From Catonia carolina (lineage: Eukaryota; Arthropoda; Insecta; Hemiptera; Achilidae), in NCBI GenBank assembly GCA_035578175.1, contig JAQMRL010000001.1, positions 237,289,038 through 237,353,037 on the forward strand: DNA of 64,000 nucleotides. The letters are read 5' to 3'. The notes beneath the pieces were generated by a model that searched no databases, was not told the DNA's origin, and saw only the letters and a list, made by a program, of their open reading frames with translations. Positions within the stretch are counted from its first letter, which is position 1. The number at the start of each line of letters is the position of its first letter. The position numbers were made by a program, and so were the translations under genes. Positions 1 through 11,502 of the stretch are shown here, one piece after another.

Positions 1-438
1 TTTATATCGTATATATTATATTATTATATTTATATTATTTTATATCGTATATATTATTATATTGTAAATATTGTGAAGCTGAAGATTCTGAGTACAATTT
101 CCTGCTAGGATGCGGAAGAAATAAACCATTATGTAACTATTAATGAGTTGTTACAGTTACTCACTAAAAATTTTTTAGTTACATATTCTAAAAAGATTTG
201 TAGATTTTTTCTTCAAGAAAGAATTGTTAATTTAAATATTTAATGTAATAATATTTATAATATAGAATCTTAAAAGACTGTCTTGTCTGTTAATGTTATG
301 GTCAGTACAACTGCTTCTATGCTTTCCACATTTGAATGCCAGTCAAGTCTGAAATTTTTATGATTGCTCATTTTTATTTATCACCCATCATTATATGCAA
401 TTGCCTTAATGTGTATAATAATCAGATGTAAAAAATGG
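1..438. other. AT-rich sequence, no gene seen
   Basis: Begins with about 60 bases of imperfect TATAT/TATTA repeat. No exon-like or repeat-family sequence recognised; it should be Trim9 intron. Confidence 0.5.
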
Positions 439-753
439 AATTTTCTTAATCCCTAATGTCAATACGTTGCAATAAGTTCAATTTAGAACAATAAGCAACC
501 CCATAACTCAATGAGATGAGGATGACGTATATGACGTGTAAATAAGGTGTAGTCTTGAACAGATCCAGGTCGACCATTCCAGAGAGAGTATGATTAATTG
601 AACCATCAAAGTACACTGATAACCACTGGCTAGTATTCAAATCTGTATAAAAGTAACTACTTTTACTAGAATTTGAACCAAGAACCTTTGTCTCCGAAAA
701 TCAGCTGTTAAACAGCTGACTCGTGGGGACGACTTTACCTTTAGAAAAACCCA
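439..753 (-). repeat. SINE family E, copy E1
   Basis: tRNA-like head at the high-coordinate end (AAAGTCGTC box-A-like word and a GGTTCAAATTC box-B-like word on the minus strand), a roughly 200-bp body and a tail containing the family's ATTAGGGATT word. Aligns with E3 at 15.0 kb. A 64-residue ORF inside is shared with other copies by descent and is not a gene. Confidence 0.75.
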
Positions 754-1328
754 GTGAGTAAAAAAAAGAAGTTAAACAAATTAAATGTTTTATTTGGCTG
801 TCTCTGTCAGGCAAAGTATGCTATAGGTAGCAAAATGAAATTTCCCTGGATCGATTCTCAACTAAAATTCAAGATATTGATGCAACTTGAATAAAAAAAG
901 TTTATTGGGTAAATCATGTTCTGTCACTAAAATGTATAAAACATTTAATATAGATGACTAAATATGCTACATCTACTGTAGGTTTAAAAGTTTCATAAGG
1001 TATTTGATGTATGTACTCTGATGACGAATGATCCACAAAAACACATGTAAGTAGATCGAAAGGATCAAGGCAGTTGAAAAGGTTATTATAATTTAAATAA
1101 ATATCTACAGATTTTGTTAGAAAAATTAATATTCTCATTGATAAACATTTAACGATGTTAATAAAAACTGCAAATTAAACAAACCCAAAACAGTGCATTT
1201 GTTACAATACAAAACTCAATTACCTGTAAAATAACTCTAACACTTATATGATTACGTGCTAACAATTTTAAATACAGAACCCTATTTTCTTCATATTGGT
1301 AAAAAATAAGATAAAATTTAAAACTTAC
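754..1328. other. Trim9 intron, nothing recognised
   Basis: AT-rich, no repeat family or exon recognised. The minus-strand ORF at 914-1138 shows no domain and no splice context. Confidence 0.4.
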
Positions 1329-1485
1329 GTTTCATTTGAATAAAATTAAGTTGTTCTATTGCTCGGGCAACTGCTTTTTCATCGAGTGTAAGATCACATT
1401 GACAAGAGACACGAGGTGTAGCTGTTACATCTTTATGCCACGTTATGTCGACATTTGCAACCCTATTTATCAGCATTCCACCAAT
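1329..1485 (-). CDS. Trim9: Trim9 exon: end of COS-like region
   Basis: Third of three consecutive exons of an E3 ubiquitin-protein ligase of the TRIM9/TRIM67 (class I TRIM) family, a RING ligase known from neurons. On the minus strand it follows a polypyrimidine tract ending in CAG and stops at GTAAGT, so both splice sites are canonical. It is 157 bases long, begins on a codon boundary and leaves one base over (phase 1). The 52 complete codons start IGGMLINRV and end LNFIQMK, the segment that joins the COS box to the FN3 domain in insect TRIM9. The following FN3 and SPRY exons are not in the window and should lie below position 1. A 61-residue ORF that reads through both splice sites is an artefact. 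Confidence 0.93.
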
Positions 1486-1805
1486 CTGTAAAAATAAGTG
1501 CAACCGAATACATCAATAATTACAATTGGAAGTTTATAACTTAAGAATTTCTAAGAAGGTTAAAAAGAAATGGATTTAAACCCCATCTGAGATCATTATC
1601 ATTGTAAAAATCTCTTACACTAAGACCATAAAAAATAATTACTTTGCAGGTAGTCTGTAGAAAGACACAATATTACAGATTCTATTTTTTATGGTCTTCA
1701 GGACACCAGGACTATGGTCATACAATTAGGATAATCCTGTAAAACCAGGACATCTGGTCACCCTAACTGAACTGTTTTTTTCTTATTGGGTGATAATGCT
1801 TGGAT
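1486..1805. other. Trim9 intron, possible DNA-transposon end
   Basis: Mostly unrecognised. Around 1690-1770 the words ACATCTGGTCACCCTAA and CCAGGACTATGGTCATAC form an inverted pair resembling termini of a widespread GGTGACCA-type DNA transposon. This is only a resemblance. Confidence 0.25.
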
Positions 1806-1816
1806 AAGCCTTGACT

Positions 1817-2212
1817 CTGTCCATAACGAATACATAGAGTATTAAATTATTTGCATTCGATCTGCTAGTTCCAGAGCTACAAAAAATAGTTCTATTTCTT
1901 ATCAAAAGGTCAGCCAATTATATTACTGAAGCATTTAAGAACAGAAGAGGTAGAGATTTAAAAGACAGTAGTCACGAGTTATCTCCTCCGACAGTAATGA
2001 ATTTTATTATACAGCCAAACCCTATGGCAAATAAAGTGAAGTTGTCGTTTCCTGGGTGGAATATAGATGCTGTACAGAGGGCCTGGCATGCTGATAAGCA
2101 TACTTTTCCATTCAGAGAGGAAGGCATCAGTAAACCACCTCACGCCTCGTTTTACTTAGGAAAATCTCCAGAGGTTCAGACCCGCCTTTCGGCTGATGAC
2201 CTAAACAACAAC
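1817..2212 (+). repeat. Retroposon family A, copy A1
   Basis: Near full-length copy flanked by an 11-bp target duplication (AAGCCTTGACT at 1806 and 2213). Ends in the family hairpin (GCC-TTTC-GGC) and an AAC tail. Contains the recurrent small ORF starting MNFIIQP. Confidence 0.85.
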
Positions 2213-2249
2213 AAGCCTTGACTTGTGGGTAAGTAATGAGGTAATATAC

Positions 2250-2795
2250 TGGGTGTCCGACAAAGAGGTTGGTATTTTTGAATTAATATGCCGGACGTAT
2301 CGCACTCTCTACAGACTGGAAACTTTACAGTTATAATACATAGATATGTAAACAAAGTACCCTCGAATTTCATTTGCTATGATTAATCAAAACAAAATGG
2401 CGGAATAAGAAAATAATATCAAAAGTGATACTGTTGATACCTCAGAAATTTTTCAAAAAACACGTAAGACTCATTTTTGTTTTGTTGCTATCACCGCGTA
2501 GCTATTGATGGACATCAGTTCGAATAAAGGTTAATGAAACAAATTGTGTTCATTAATAATTTATCTCTTTCATTTTATTACTTAAGTAACATTGTAACAA
2601 ATCACCAATTTGAAATGGTTATGCAAATCAAAATTACTTTCTGCCATTTTGTTTTGATTAATCATAAGCAAATGAAACTCAAGGGTACTTTTTTACATAT
2701 CTATTTATTTAAACTGTAAAGTTTCCAGTCTGTAGAGTGTGCGATACGTCCGGCATATTAATTCAAAAATATCAATCTCTTTGTGGGACACCCCA
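2250..2795. mobile_element. Foldback/MITE with ~155-bp inverted repeats
   Basis: Left arm 2250-2402 and right arm 2641-2795 are near-identical reverse complements, opening GGGTGTCC and closing GGACACCC. They share words such as TGCCGGACGTATCGCAC and GGAAACTTTACAG. The 240-bp centre shows no transposase. A flanking TAC on each side could be a 3-bp target duplication. This is a non-autonomous cut-and-paste element, superfamily unclear, in a Trim9 intron. Confidence 0.8.
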
Positions 2796-3336
2796 TACTA
2801 TAATATAATATGCGGTGCTGTAAAGATGAAAATAGACAGAACTGAACATGAATCAAACCCAAGACTTCTGAGAGAAGCCAGTAGCGGTGAGCACTATACC
2901 TACCGACTGGCTAAATTTAGTATGTTACTAGGTACTATACATTACTACTTAGCATATTAGCAAAATTTTATTGAAATACACTGGTTGGGCGAGAAATTCT
3001 GTATGGTGACTAACTGGCACATGAACTAACACTATATTTAGGTGTACATATTCTCACTCAAGTCAGTTACCATAAAAAATTCAACGTAACTGAAGGGTCA
3101 AATTGGGTGATTGGTCACAATAAAACAGTTCCTGATAATAAAATAGTAACAAATTAAAAATAAACCTTTAGGGAATTACACTGAAGCTCTCTCAAAAAAT
3201 TTTCAATCGGTAAAGAAAATGATCCATCTATAACCATAGATTGCAGATTTCTGAGCATTAACTAAAATTTTTTCAGTAGTACAGTATTTACAACTTCACC
3301 TACCAACTAAGCGACCAGTAGGTCTCTACTTAAGCA
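2796..3336. other. Trim9 intron with a short shared repeat
   Basis: At 2982-3017, on the minus strand, a stretch containing GTCACCATAC and CGCCCAACC matches one at 45222-45257. Otherwise nothing recognised. Confidence 0.4.
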
Positions 3337-3440
3337 TTTATTTTTTGTTTTTTTAGTTTATTTAAAATTGCATCAACAGATGGGTCACTGGTCACTATTT
3401 AGTTTAAGGAATGGTAGGTTTTCCAGGCCATGGAGGGGGC
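3337..3440 (-). repeat. Decayed SINE tail (T2 type)
   Basis: TTTAGTTTATTTAAA, then words matching the T2 tail (GCATCAACA, GGTCACTGGTCACTA), then a CCAGGCC word from the head side. 5' part lost. Confidence 0.5.
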
Positions 3441-3887
3441 CAAACATAAGCAATCTATACCTATTAATTTACTAACATTCTTATCTTAAGTTAATGATGA
3501 ATCAATGGAATCTACTATTTGTCCAAAATCTTTAAGAATATTTACACTGTATTTCAATGACATTACGGTTAGACATTACTAGGCTACAAAAGAGAAGACA
3601 CCGGATTCAATTCCCGGCTAAGTTGTGGAAATTATTAATCCACAGTAGCTGCTTTAGTTAACCAAGTTGCACCACAACTTTAATTCTCAAGATATTTATG
3701 TACCTAGAGTAATATCCTAACAATTCTGGATTTTGAATTACTGTGTTACGTCTAGACTAAATTATTAATCCGAGTAGTACGAATTATCATAATCCAAATT
3801 AATGACGCTATTTTTACAAAAATAATTAAGGCATTTCAGTCTCTTTAATCATATAATAGATACAAAGATCTCTGAATTATTGAGAAA

Positions 3888-4164
3888 AATGTGTTTTTTT
3901 AAATCTGATGTGTGTACATTGCAATCTGTTGAAATGACTCAATGAGATGAGGATGATGTTTATGATGTGTAAATAAGGTGTAGTCTTATACAGACCCAGG
4001 CTTTCAATTCCTGAGAGAGTATGGTTAATTGAACCCCAACCATCGAAGTACACCCAGAACCACTGTCTAGTATTCAAATTCATACAAAAGTAACTACCTT
4101 TACTAGGATCTGAACTAGTAACCTTAGTCTCCAAAAATCAGCTGACTCACAGCGACGACTTTAC
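3888..4164 (-). repeat. SINE family E, copy E2
   Basis: Complete copy flanked by a perfect 13-bp target duplication, AATTATTGAGAAA (3875 and 4165). tRNA-like head at the high end, ACACACATC-type tail at the low end. Inserted close to the Trim9 exon at 4223. Confidence 0.85.
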
Positions 4165-4222
4165 AATTATTGAGAAATGACATGAAAAAAATTATAAAAA
4201 CACGTACAACACATGAACTTAC

Positions 4223-4456
4223 TTGTAAAAATGCTGCGGAATCAGTTTCTTTAAGAGCTTCGATACAGAATTGTATTAATCCAGTAGTATGTTGCAACTT
4301 GCAAGTGCATGTTGATACTTGTTCTTTGAGCATTCTAACTTTCATATCTTTATCCTGTCTAATATATTCGATTAACTGTTGCCTTCGAGCTTCTATTGCT
4401 TGAATTAATGCATCACATTGGTTGCTTACAGCTTCTTCAAAATCACAACAATTCTC
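4223..4456 (-). CDS. Trim9: Trim9 exon: coiled coil and COS-like region
   Basis: Middle exon, 234 bases (78 codons, phase 0 at both ends), between a TTTTTCAG acceptor and a GTAAGT donor on the minus strand. It encodes the distal coiled coil, starting ENCCDFEEAV, with charged heptads around IEARRQQLIEYIRQDKDMK, followed by CTCKLQHTTGLIQFC and ending SAAFLQ. The TTGLIQFCIEALKETD block is a signature of TRIM9 relatives. In the family this region drives dimerisation and microtubule or membrane association upstream of FN3-SPRY. Splicing to the next exon gives AAFLQ-IGGML without a frame break. A SINE with a 13-bp target duplication ends 46 bases downstream of this exon, inside the intron. Confidence 0.95.
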
Positions 4457-5033
4457 CTGAAAAATTAACCACAAAACCAGATTGTTATCATTAGTAATCA
4501 CTGATAATAAATTTATTTGTATACTATATAAATATGAAAGTCCTCAATAAATCTCACCACAAATTCTTCAATTTCCTAAAACCTTAGAGCTGTAATTTGG
4601 CACATTTGTTCTTTAGAGGTTTAACAGCAAACATAAAACATAAAATTTTCAATCGCTCTTACCTGAAGGGCAATAGTTCTAAAACTTGGCATGCATATTC
4701 TGAAAGTAATACCTAGAGAAATTAATTCCTACAGGGTAGAACGGATGTTAACTACCCTAAAACAATAAATATTGTTTCTGTACCTTTCCAAAAAAACTCT
4801 AATTCAGAAAATCACCATTAGTATTCTAAAATGGATTTCTAGAAAAGGTAAACTGTGAAATAAAATCACCAAAACCAGAAAAAAAACCAATAATAATGGT
4901 CTAAATAATTCACACAATTGAGGCTAACAATAATACCACGATTAGTACAGGCACAACTGATAGTTCTGTAGTAGTCTGAGGTGAACACAGCAAGACATAT
5001 ATCGCAAACTGACACTTGACTAATATACACATA
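4457..5033. other. Trim9 intron, weak dispersed repeat
   Basis: About 4590-4690 resembles 59790-59895 (shared GGTTTAACAG and AAAACATAAA-like words). No gene seen. Confidence 0.35.
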
Positions 5034-5859
5034 CTTTTCACTTCCTCTTGCCTATATGATTGTCTATTAACGATTGCCTATACAATTGGTCTGTGTGTGA
5101 ACAGAATATCTCAAGAACGGAACTTTGTACGAGGTTGAAACTTAAAACTGAAGTTAGATACTACTAGAGGACCCGACATAAACATTTTCATCAAAATTGG
5201 TCAACCGGAAGTAGTAGTTTATTCGTATCATTTCTCACTTTTTCGCGATTTTCTCACAAAATGGCTCCTACGATTTTTTTAAAAAATCGCCTCGTTTACT
5301 ATAATTTTTATATTCTAAAAGATAAGGTAGGCGCCATGTCTGCTGGAATTCTTGGGGAGGCTGTGCTCTCGTAGACAAAAATTGTTTTTTTTTTACGACT
5401 GCAGCCTTAATATGCATTTTAGCGCAAACATGTATGTAATAAAAGTTGTAGAAATTTAAAAACCTAGAACTTTTATTTCAAACATTTTTTATATAACGCT
5501 TTAGCGATTTTCTGTTTTCTTCTCACGAAAAAGTGTAAAAAATCTATTTTTTTAAGATTACAGCCTTAGCATGCATTTTACGATAAAAAAGTATATAATA
5601 ATATTTATAGGAAATTCAAAGATCTACAACTTTTATTTAGAGCATTTTACTCTACAGAGACTAGTTTAGCGTGAAAGATTGATTTTCCGTATTATGAAGC
5701 CAAACTAAGGTTGATTTAATTTTGCATCATTCACTCATGATTAAAATAAGGTTAAATTTTTTGGTTTATTTTTAATGTATAATAACTAATGTTAGGTTAT
5801 ATAGTACATTATTCGCATTGGCAAGAGAAAATTGTGTGAGCGTTTCACACCAGATTTTT
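5034..5859 (+). mobile_element. Helentron-like family B, copy a (degraded)
   Basis: Left end matches the 5' terminus (TTCCTCTTGCC, decayed subterminal repeat). Right end has GGCAAGAGAAA followed by the terminal hairpin (GTGTGAGCGTTTCACAC) and CAGATTTTT. The CA/TG tract is reduced to TGTGTGTG. No coding capacity. Confidence 0.8.
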
Positions 5860-7726
5860 AGTAGTGGAATAACTTTTGCAAAACTGACAATACGTTTGGA
5901 CTTTATGAATAAAATTCAAATTAAGCCAACCTACTTTGAAGAAATACAACAAAAACAATATCACAGAATTTTATTCGTAACTAATTAAAAAACCTGTCGT
6001 TATTTAATCTACTTTCTGTAGAATACTCAAAATAAAAAAATCATAATCAAAATTATATCATAGGGTTAAAGATTCACAAACTTTTGCGGCTAAAATACTG
6101 AATCCGTGTAGTGGTATTACTCATGGATTGAAATTAGTGGTCAATATATTGAATTCGTCAATGGCCAAACAATATTGATGAGTTCTTAATAAACTTACAA
6201 AACGACTGCTATAAAATAAATTATCAAAATAGCTTTGAAAATACCAGTAGATCCGCAACCACGGATATTCAATAAGCTACAGGACTGACTACATTTGCTA
6301 AGTCGATGACTGAAAGATACATGACAAAGTCATGTATAGCTGCTAGCCTTGCAACCGACAAATTTGTCCACAGTGATTTAATGGACGGTGAAAGTATTTA
6401 TCAACTTGACTCTGCGATGTATAATGAAATGAAAAAAAATCATAGAGACAAGTTTAAAGACAATACAGTATACGTAATTTATTATGGTTCTAAGCTCATA
6501 CGAAGATATTTTTGCGCCCAACAATTACTGTTTTCTTACACGTACACAACTAAATGTAACACGAACAAAAAATAAAACTATTGTAGCATACGGGGCTATT
6601 GTATGTCTCAACATATGTATAGTTATGTCTCAATATATCAGTTACGTCAGTTATGTCTCACTGTGTAAAGGTCATCTGATCCTACATGATACTTTATAAA
6701 ATATTTTAAAAATTTCGAATTGTAAAAATTTTTTTAATTTTTTTTTTATTAAAAAAAGCTGGCTAAAGGATGTCACAGTAATATTATTTCAGTTTCAATT
6801 AAGTTATTTTCTTATTTTAAATTTAAATAAATATATTGTAAATAAATAAATAAATAAATTTATTAAAATTATTCATAAAACTACACTTGTTTTTTATGAA
6901 AATATAAAAATTGATTTAAATATTTCTGGGTGAAATTCATTTTAATTATAATATTAATTTTAATATAAAATCACATGACGTAGGTAAGTCTTTTTTCGAA
7001 TATTGTGAAGTTATAAAAAATTGGTATAGTATTTATTTTTTAGAAATATGGTGAGTGTTATATAATATTTTATTATTTTGTAAAATTTTATTATATTATA
7101 TATTTTTAAGATTATTATAAATTAAACTGTTATTAATACTAATATTTGTAAATGATATTATGTACAGAAATAAAGAATTAATAAAGATTATTTAGTAATA
7201 GTTAGTAATTTTGGCCCATAATTTTTCAAACATTTTACCGACTGCATTGTTTATTATAAAAAGAAAGATGGGGTAATACAATAGGCACTTGAACTTGTGG
7301 CGTTAGGGCATGGGTCAGGACCGCCCCATCCTTTTTTGGACGATCAATCACTCAGTCCACGTGTGTATCGTGGGTATTAGTCCCTGACATCCTGTAAAGT
7401 CAGAGCATTAAAAAAACGGAATACGGCGAATATATTCCCAAGGTATTAAATTAATATTTTACAATAATTTAGAAAAAAATACTAAGCTCATTTTATGAAG
7501 GGCTACGTTACTTACACGGAACAAAGGATGAGAAAAGCAGAAGGGTATATATAAAGGGACGAACATACGATACACAAAAAATGTTATCGGTGAAGAAAAA
7601 AGTTAGGCCTTTTATTCCCCAGGTTGTTTACATAACCCTTAACAAAAATAATATTCTAACCCTGATCATATATTCGGTTTGGTACCTTACTGTATTTTAA
7701 AACAATACACAGTTGATTCAACTTAC
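5860..7726. other. Trim9 intron, no recognised gene
   Basis: An 89-codon plus-strand ORF at 6306-6575 has no recognised domain; tandem GTTATGTCTCA words follow it at 6600-6660. From 6700 to 7220 the sequence is very AT-rich. A GC-richer patch at 7240-7440 (CACGTGTGTATCGTGGG) is unlike its surroundings and unidentified. Confidence 0.4.
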
Positions 7727-7822
7727 ATTCAATTTATCTGTCATTGCTTTCAATCGCTGAATGAATTCTGTAGTAGAACGAGCCTTCTCTGATAATTGCT
7801 GAAGATTTTGTGATAACTCCGT
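7727..7822 (-). CDS. Trim9: Trim9 exon: start of coiled coil
   Basis: Most 5' of the Trim9 exons that I can see: 96 bases, 32 codons, phase 0 at both ends. It begins TELSQNLQQLSEKAR after a GTTACAG acceptor and ends MTDKLN before a GTAAGT donor. It encodes the first heptads of the coiled coil that follows B-box 2 in the family. The intron to the next exon is about 3.3 kb and contains a degraded Helentron-like element. Start codon, RING and B-box exons were not found above this position by reading the minus strand; an early exon without an internal Met could have been missed. Together the three exons give 162 residues without a stop. Confidence 0.9.
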
Positions 7823-8803
7823 CTGTAACAAAATGGAAACAATTAGTACAAGTTGAATTACTTGTCAAGAAAATTGCATAATATTTGTGTCATTAATAAA
7901 ACACATGGTTGAGATATTTAGCACAAAAATTAACCTTTACTTAAGACTACGTTTAAAATTCAGAATGAAAGAATTTGTACAAACAAGAATGCAAAACTAT
8001 TATGAGTAATAACTCGATCAAGAAATTATTCGGTTGTAATTTACCTAAACAACGTAGATATAAAAATACCTACTGGAATACTAAAAATATATGATATACT
8101 TGTAATGTTAATTTTAAAAGAACAAATTAGTTATGTAACTCTAAGAAACGTCTTTAGTTTTTAATATTTTTGAATAAAATAACGAAAACTTAACCTCTAA
8201 AGCACAACTGTCGCAAAACAACGCTTATAATACAAAGGTACTACATGCCTACCAGTGCTGCCACAAAAGCGAATTTCTATTCACTAGAATGAAAAACAAA
8301 AAAGTCCCTACAAAATAATAAAATAAAATAATTACCTAACTACCTTGTGACTATCGAAAGTTATACGGATGTAAAAATTAACGGTTTTGGGAAAAAATAA
8401 CAAAATTCAGCTGTGACATAACTTGGGGTTTTTACAGTTTTCACTAATCTAGAATAACCGTTCGAAGAAAACAAAATATAATCACTGTTTTCAGGACATT
8501 TCAGATACTAATAATAAAATCAAAATAATAAAGAATATTAAATGTTTTTAACGTATACTCCACCCTTAATTTAGATTCTTTTTTCTTTCTTCTATCTAAT
8601 TTTTTCTCATTGATTGTTCATGACATTTTTCTTTTTATTCTTTAAATTGTTTTTCATACTGTGTGATTTTTTCTCGTTACCTAATAAAAACGCGTACTAC
8701 GAAGTTCGTTTTTTCTTGAATTCAATTTATTGTAAAGCTCGCCTTTTAAGTATGGTATCTCAAAGTATAAAACTAAAATATACTCTCAAAATACACAGTG
8801 TAC
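7823..8803. other. No feature recognised
   Basis: AT-rich sequence upstream of the most 5' recognised Trim9 exon. No B-box-like coding found on the minus strand. Confidence 0.4.
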
Positions 8804-8814
8804 TCTCCCCTCTA

Positions 8815-9002
8815 ACGCAATGGCCCCTCAAGCCGGCCGCATTGGCTAGTTGGTAACGTGCTCGCCTCTCATCAAGCGGTCTTCGAATCCCATTCAGGCA
8901 CAGCGTATTTTCATACGTTAAAAAAAATCATTTCATCCTTCACCGTCAGTGTTAGCAGTAATTGCAAAACAAGTCGGACGTTAAACCAAAAAATCAAAAA
9001 AA
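8815..9002 (+). repeat. tRNA-derived SINE, head H1 + tail T1
   Basis: Head with GCCGGCCGCATTGG and GTTGGTAACGTGCTCGCC (box A); box B damaged by a deletion. Tail GTTAGCAGTAATTGC then GTCGGACGTTAAACC and A-run. Flanked by an 11-bp duplication TCTCCCCTCTA (8804 and 9003). Confidence 0.85.
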
Positions 9003-9020
9003 TCTCCCCTCTACAATACT

Positions 9021-9182
9021 CGTCTTATTTTTTTAGTTTATTTTATTTAAAGTCACATCAACACCTTGGTCATTAGCGATTACGGTGGGTTTTGGAACGT
9101 AATAATTTCCAGACCCTAGCCGGCAAACGAACCCCGGACCTCCGCGTTGTAGGCGAGCGCGCTACCACTACGGACGCGACCA
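9021..9182 (-). repeat. tRNA-derived SINE, head H3 + tail T2
   Basis: On the minus strand the head reads CGTAGTGGTAGCGCGCTCGC (box A) then GGGGTTCG (box B). The T2 tail has CGCTAATGACCAAGG, GTTGATGTGAC and an AAATAAAATAAA end. Flanked by a perfect 12-bp duplication CTCTACAATACT (9009 and 9183). Confidence 0.85.
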
Positions 9183-9488
9183 CTCTACAATACTTTGCAA
9201 CACGAATTACTGCAGGCAACTGAACAACTGAGCGACGAGTTTACAGTATGTCGTGACTGGAGAAACTTGAATTGCTGCGTCACTAGCCAGTTGCGTCGCT
9301 ATCGCTCCACTGTGAACATTACATTCAATTCTGAATGCTTAACAAGAGCAACCCCAGTTTGCGTTGCCGTCACTAGTTTCTCTCTCTATGTACGCGGCTT
9401 TATTTATATTAAATTTTTATTCATTTAATATTTTTATATATTTAATACTAAAAGATGTGCAGCCTACACTTACATACAGTTAGCTATT

Positions 9489-9880
9489 TATAATGCTTTT
9501 CACGGTTGATGAGCTCTGCTATTCCACGCGTTTAGACCAATCAGAACGTTTGCCAGTGTTGTCAGATTGTACAAATATATCAGCCTGACAAACATTACAT
9601 TGCGAATAAGAGCCGTAGTAGTTCACTCGTGTCTTGCATCTCGTACTGAACACATCGATTATAGAACGCGTTAACATGCAATACTTGATCATTTATAATC
9701 AGTCCGTTGTATGTTCATATTATAAGGTTATTGAAAGACCCAAAAATGGCTGACGAAATATATAGCAGAGCTACGAGAGTAAGTATTGGCAACTTTGCTG
9801 GTTAGCCATTGGCTAGCTATGAAGTGGGTAGGGGGGGGCAATGCGTACGTTCAGAGCTCATCAGCTTTGAAAAATAATAT
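9489..9880. mobile_element. Candidate MITE with ~28-bp inverted termini
   Basis: GATGAGCTCTG near 9505 and CAGAGCTCATC near 9851 are the inner edges of an imperfect inverted repeat that continues outward through TTTTCA/TGAAAA. The interior is non-coding. No clear target duplication, so the boundary is provisional. Confidence 0.45.
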
Positions 9881-10017
9881 ATTCCACAAAACTGTGCAGC
9901 AAATATAAACAGACTACGGGTTGAAAGTAAGTAAAAGGATGCGTAATTATGTTTCACTCTACCAACGCCTTCAGTCAAAACAATGGGCAACAAACCGGAT
10001 GTTTTCTTTTTTTGCTT

Positions 10018-10306
10018 TTACGGCCTCACTGGAACACTTAAATCAAATTTAGAAATCCTTCTTGGTTTGGTTTTAGGATTCTTACGCTTTTCCCAATAAT
10101 TCTTCATATTTTTGGATCTGATCTGTCTGATTTTATCTGTAAAAATCAATGGCGACGGAGCTCGAGTTTTTCGACGAATCTTGTGTCTTATCTTTAAGCA
10201 AGTTAAGCTGTTCGGATTTTTCTAAAAGATCTCTGGAATGTTAAGTTCTTGCTTATCTTGCTTTACTTCGGCCAACCACCTTGGAGGATTTCTTAAAAAA
10301 CCTAGG
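10018..10306 (-). pseudogene. Fossil LINE ORF2, C-terminal end
   Basis: A minus-strand frame of about 95 codons with one internal TAG reads PPRWLAEVKQDKQELNI, a TRAPSPLIF segment, then SKNMKNYWEKRKNPK and ends at a TAA. The RW-hydrophobic-D/E-K-x-D-x-ELNI pattern followed by a basic MKxYWEKRK tail is typical of the extreme C-terminus of insect endonuclease-reverse-transcriptase LINEs. No RT or endonuclease domain precedes it, so the copy is 5' truncated and dead. Confidence 0.6.
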
Positions 10307-10603
10307 AGACCGGATGTTTTATAATAGGCCTACTGTATGAATTCTTTCTACCGGTACTGTCGTATTTAGTATATGTTTCAATTGGTATAAAGCAAGTTTC
10401 ATCAGATAAGAAAAGAAAATTTTCGAACGGATCGCGCTAAGTTTAATCACAATTTTAATACATTTATGTTTTGACGTGCTGCAGGTTCCATGGGATAGAG
10501 TTTAGAGTATAGTGCTTACATCTCTAGGGCAGCAGCGCCTTAGTATCATTGCACTATAACTGTAGGCTACACACTGTTAGTTCCTAATTTTGGCTATTAG
10601 TTA

Positions 10604-10692
10604 GGCCGGCCTGATAGTGTAGGGGTTAGCACGTTCGCTTTTAGGCTTTAAGAAAGTTCAATTCCTAGCTAGGATCAGGCATTTTATCATCT
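10604..10692 (+). repeat. SINE head H2-like fragment
   Basis: GGCCGGCCTGATAGTGTAGG and GGGTTAGCACG (box A region) and a decayed box B, AGTTCAATTCC, then GGATCAGGCATTTT. Tail replaced by a perfect hairpin (see findings). Confidence 0.6.
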
Positions 10693-10724
10693 TTATATCA
10701 TTTCACATCAGCGAAATGATATAA

Positions 10725-11502
10725 ATCACAAGTTAAGACTCATATCTGCATCACCCTTTAGTAAAATATTTCATCTGGTTCAGCAATTAAAAAGTTTTTA
10801 ATTAAGATATTAAAAAAAAACACATAAAATAATCAAGTAAGCACATTTTTCTGTTTGAAGTACTTTATGTTTGATACCAGAAGCGTATGTTTAAACCAAG
10901 TATTTCATAGGTTAGGTGAATATCCATTGAAAAGGAAGTTTCAAAACACCCAATTTAATACGTGTCGCTATAGGGGGAGGGATGATTATCGTATATCTTT
11001 GGTGTAAAATGCTTTCCCGTTAAATCGCATGTGGAGAATTATTTTCCACCCTATTTGAATTACTGTGGGAAGTTTTTGCAACGTTAGGGGGGACATTTAT
11101 TTACCAGAATTCTTTAAAAAAAAGATCTTATATAAAATTCATTTTTAATACCGGTATACGTAAATATTAAATTTAAAATAATTAACTGAAATGGATATAA
11201 AAGATTGAAAATTGTTTTCATCAAAGATCAAACAGTCCCTTAATGGGAGGACTATACTGCTATTTCAAAATTTAAAAATGTCAATGACACTTAAACAAAT
11301 TTTTAAAAAAACTCAAGGGATGGTTCAGTACCAAGAAATGTTTATAACAATGAAAATACATTTTATCTTCAAAATAATACGTTTTTATAATAAATATTTT
11401 GTATTCACTTTCAAAATAACGTAAAATCAATTATCTACCAAGAAAACTAATTAAAAACATCAAAACTATACTTATCAAAATTAAGGATCATTAAAATTTT
11501 TT
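10725..11502. other. AT-rich, no gene
   Basis: Nothing recognised. The 70-codon plus-strand ORF at 11212 is low-complexity K/F/I-rich and looks random. Confidence 0.4.

Noticed and set aside
1..60. TATAT repeat at the window start as telomeric or satellite DNA
   Set aside because: Irregular TATAT/TATTA with no fixed unit and no TTAGG; ordinary AT-rich low-complexity sequence.
3877..4134. 85-codon minus-strand ORF with a WVYFDGWGSINHTLSG segment
   Set aside because: The same peptide occurs in SINE E1; it is SINE body sequence, not a gene.
6306..6575. 89-codon ORF in a Trim9 intron
   Set aside because: No domain recognised, no splice or promoter context; kept only as a note in the gap entry.
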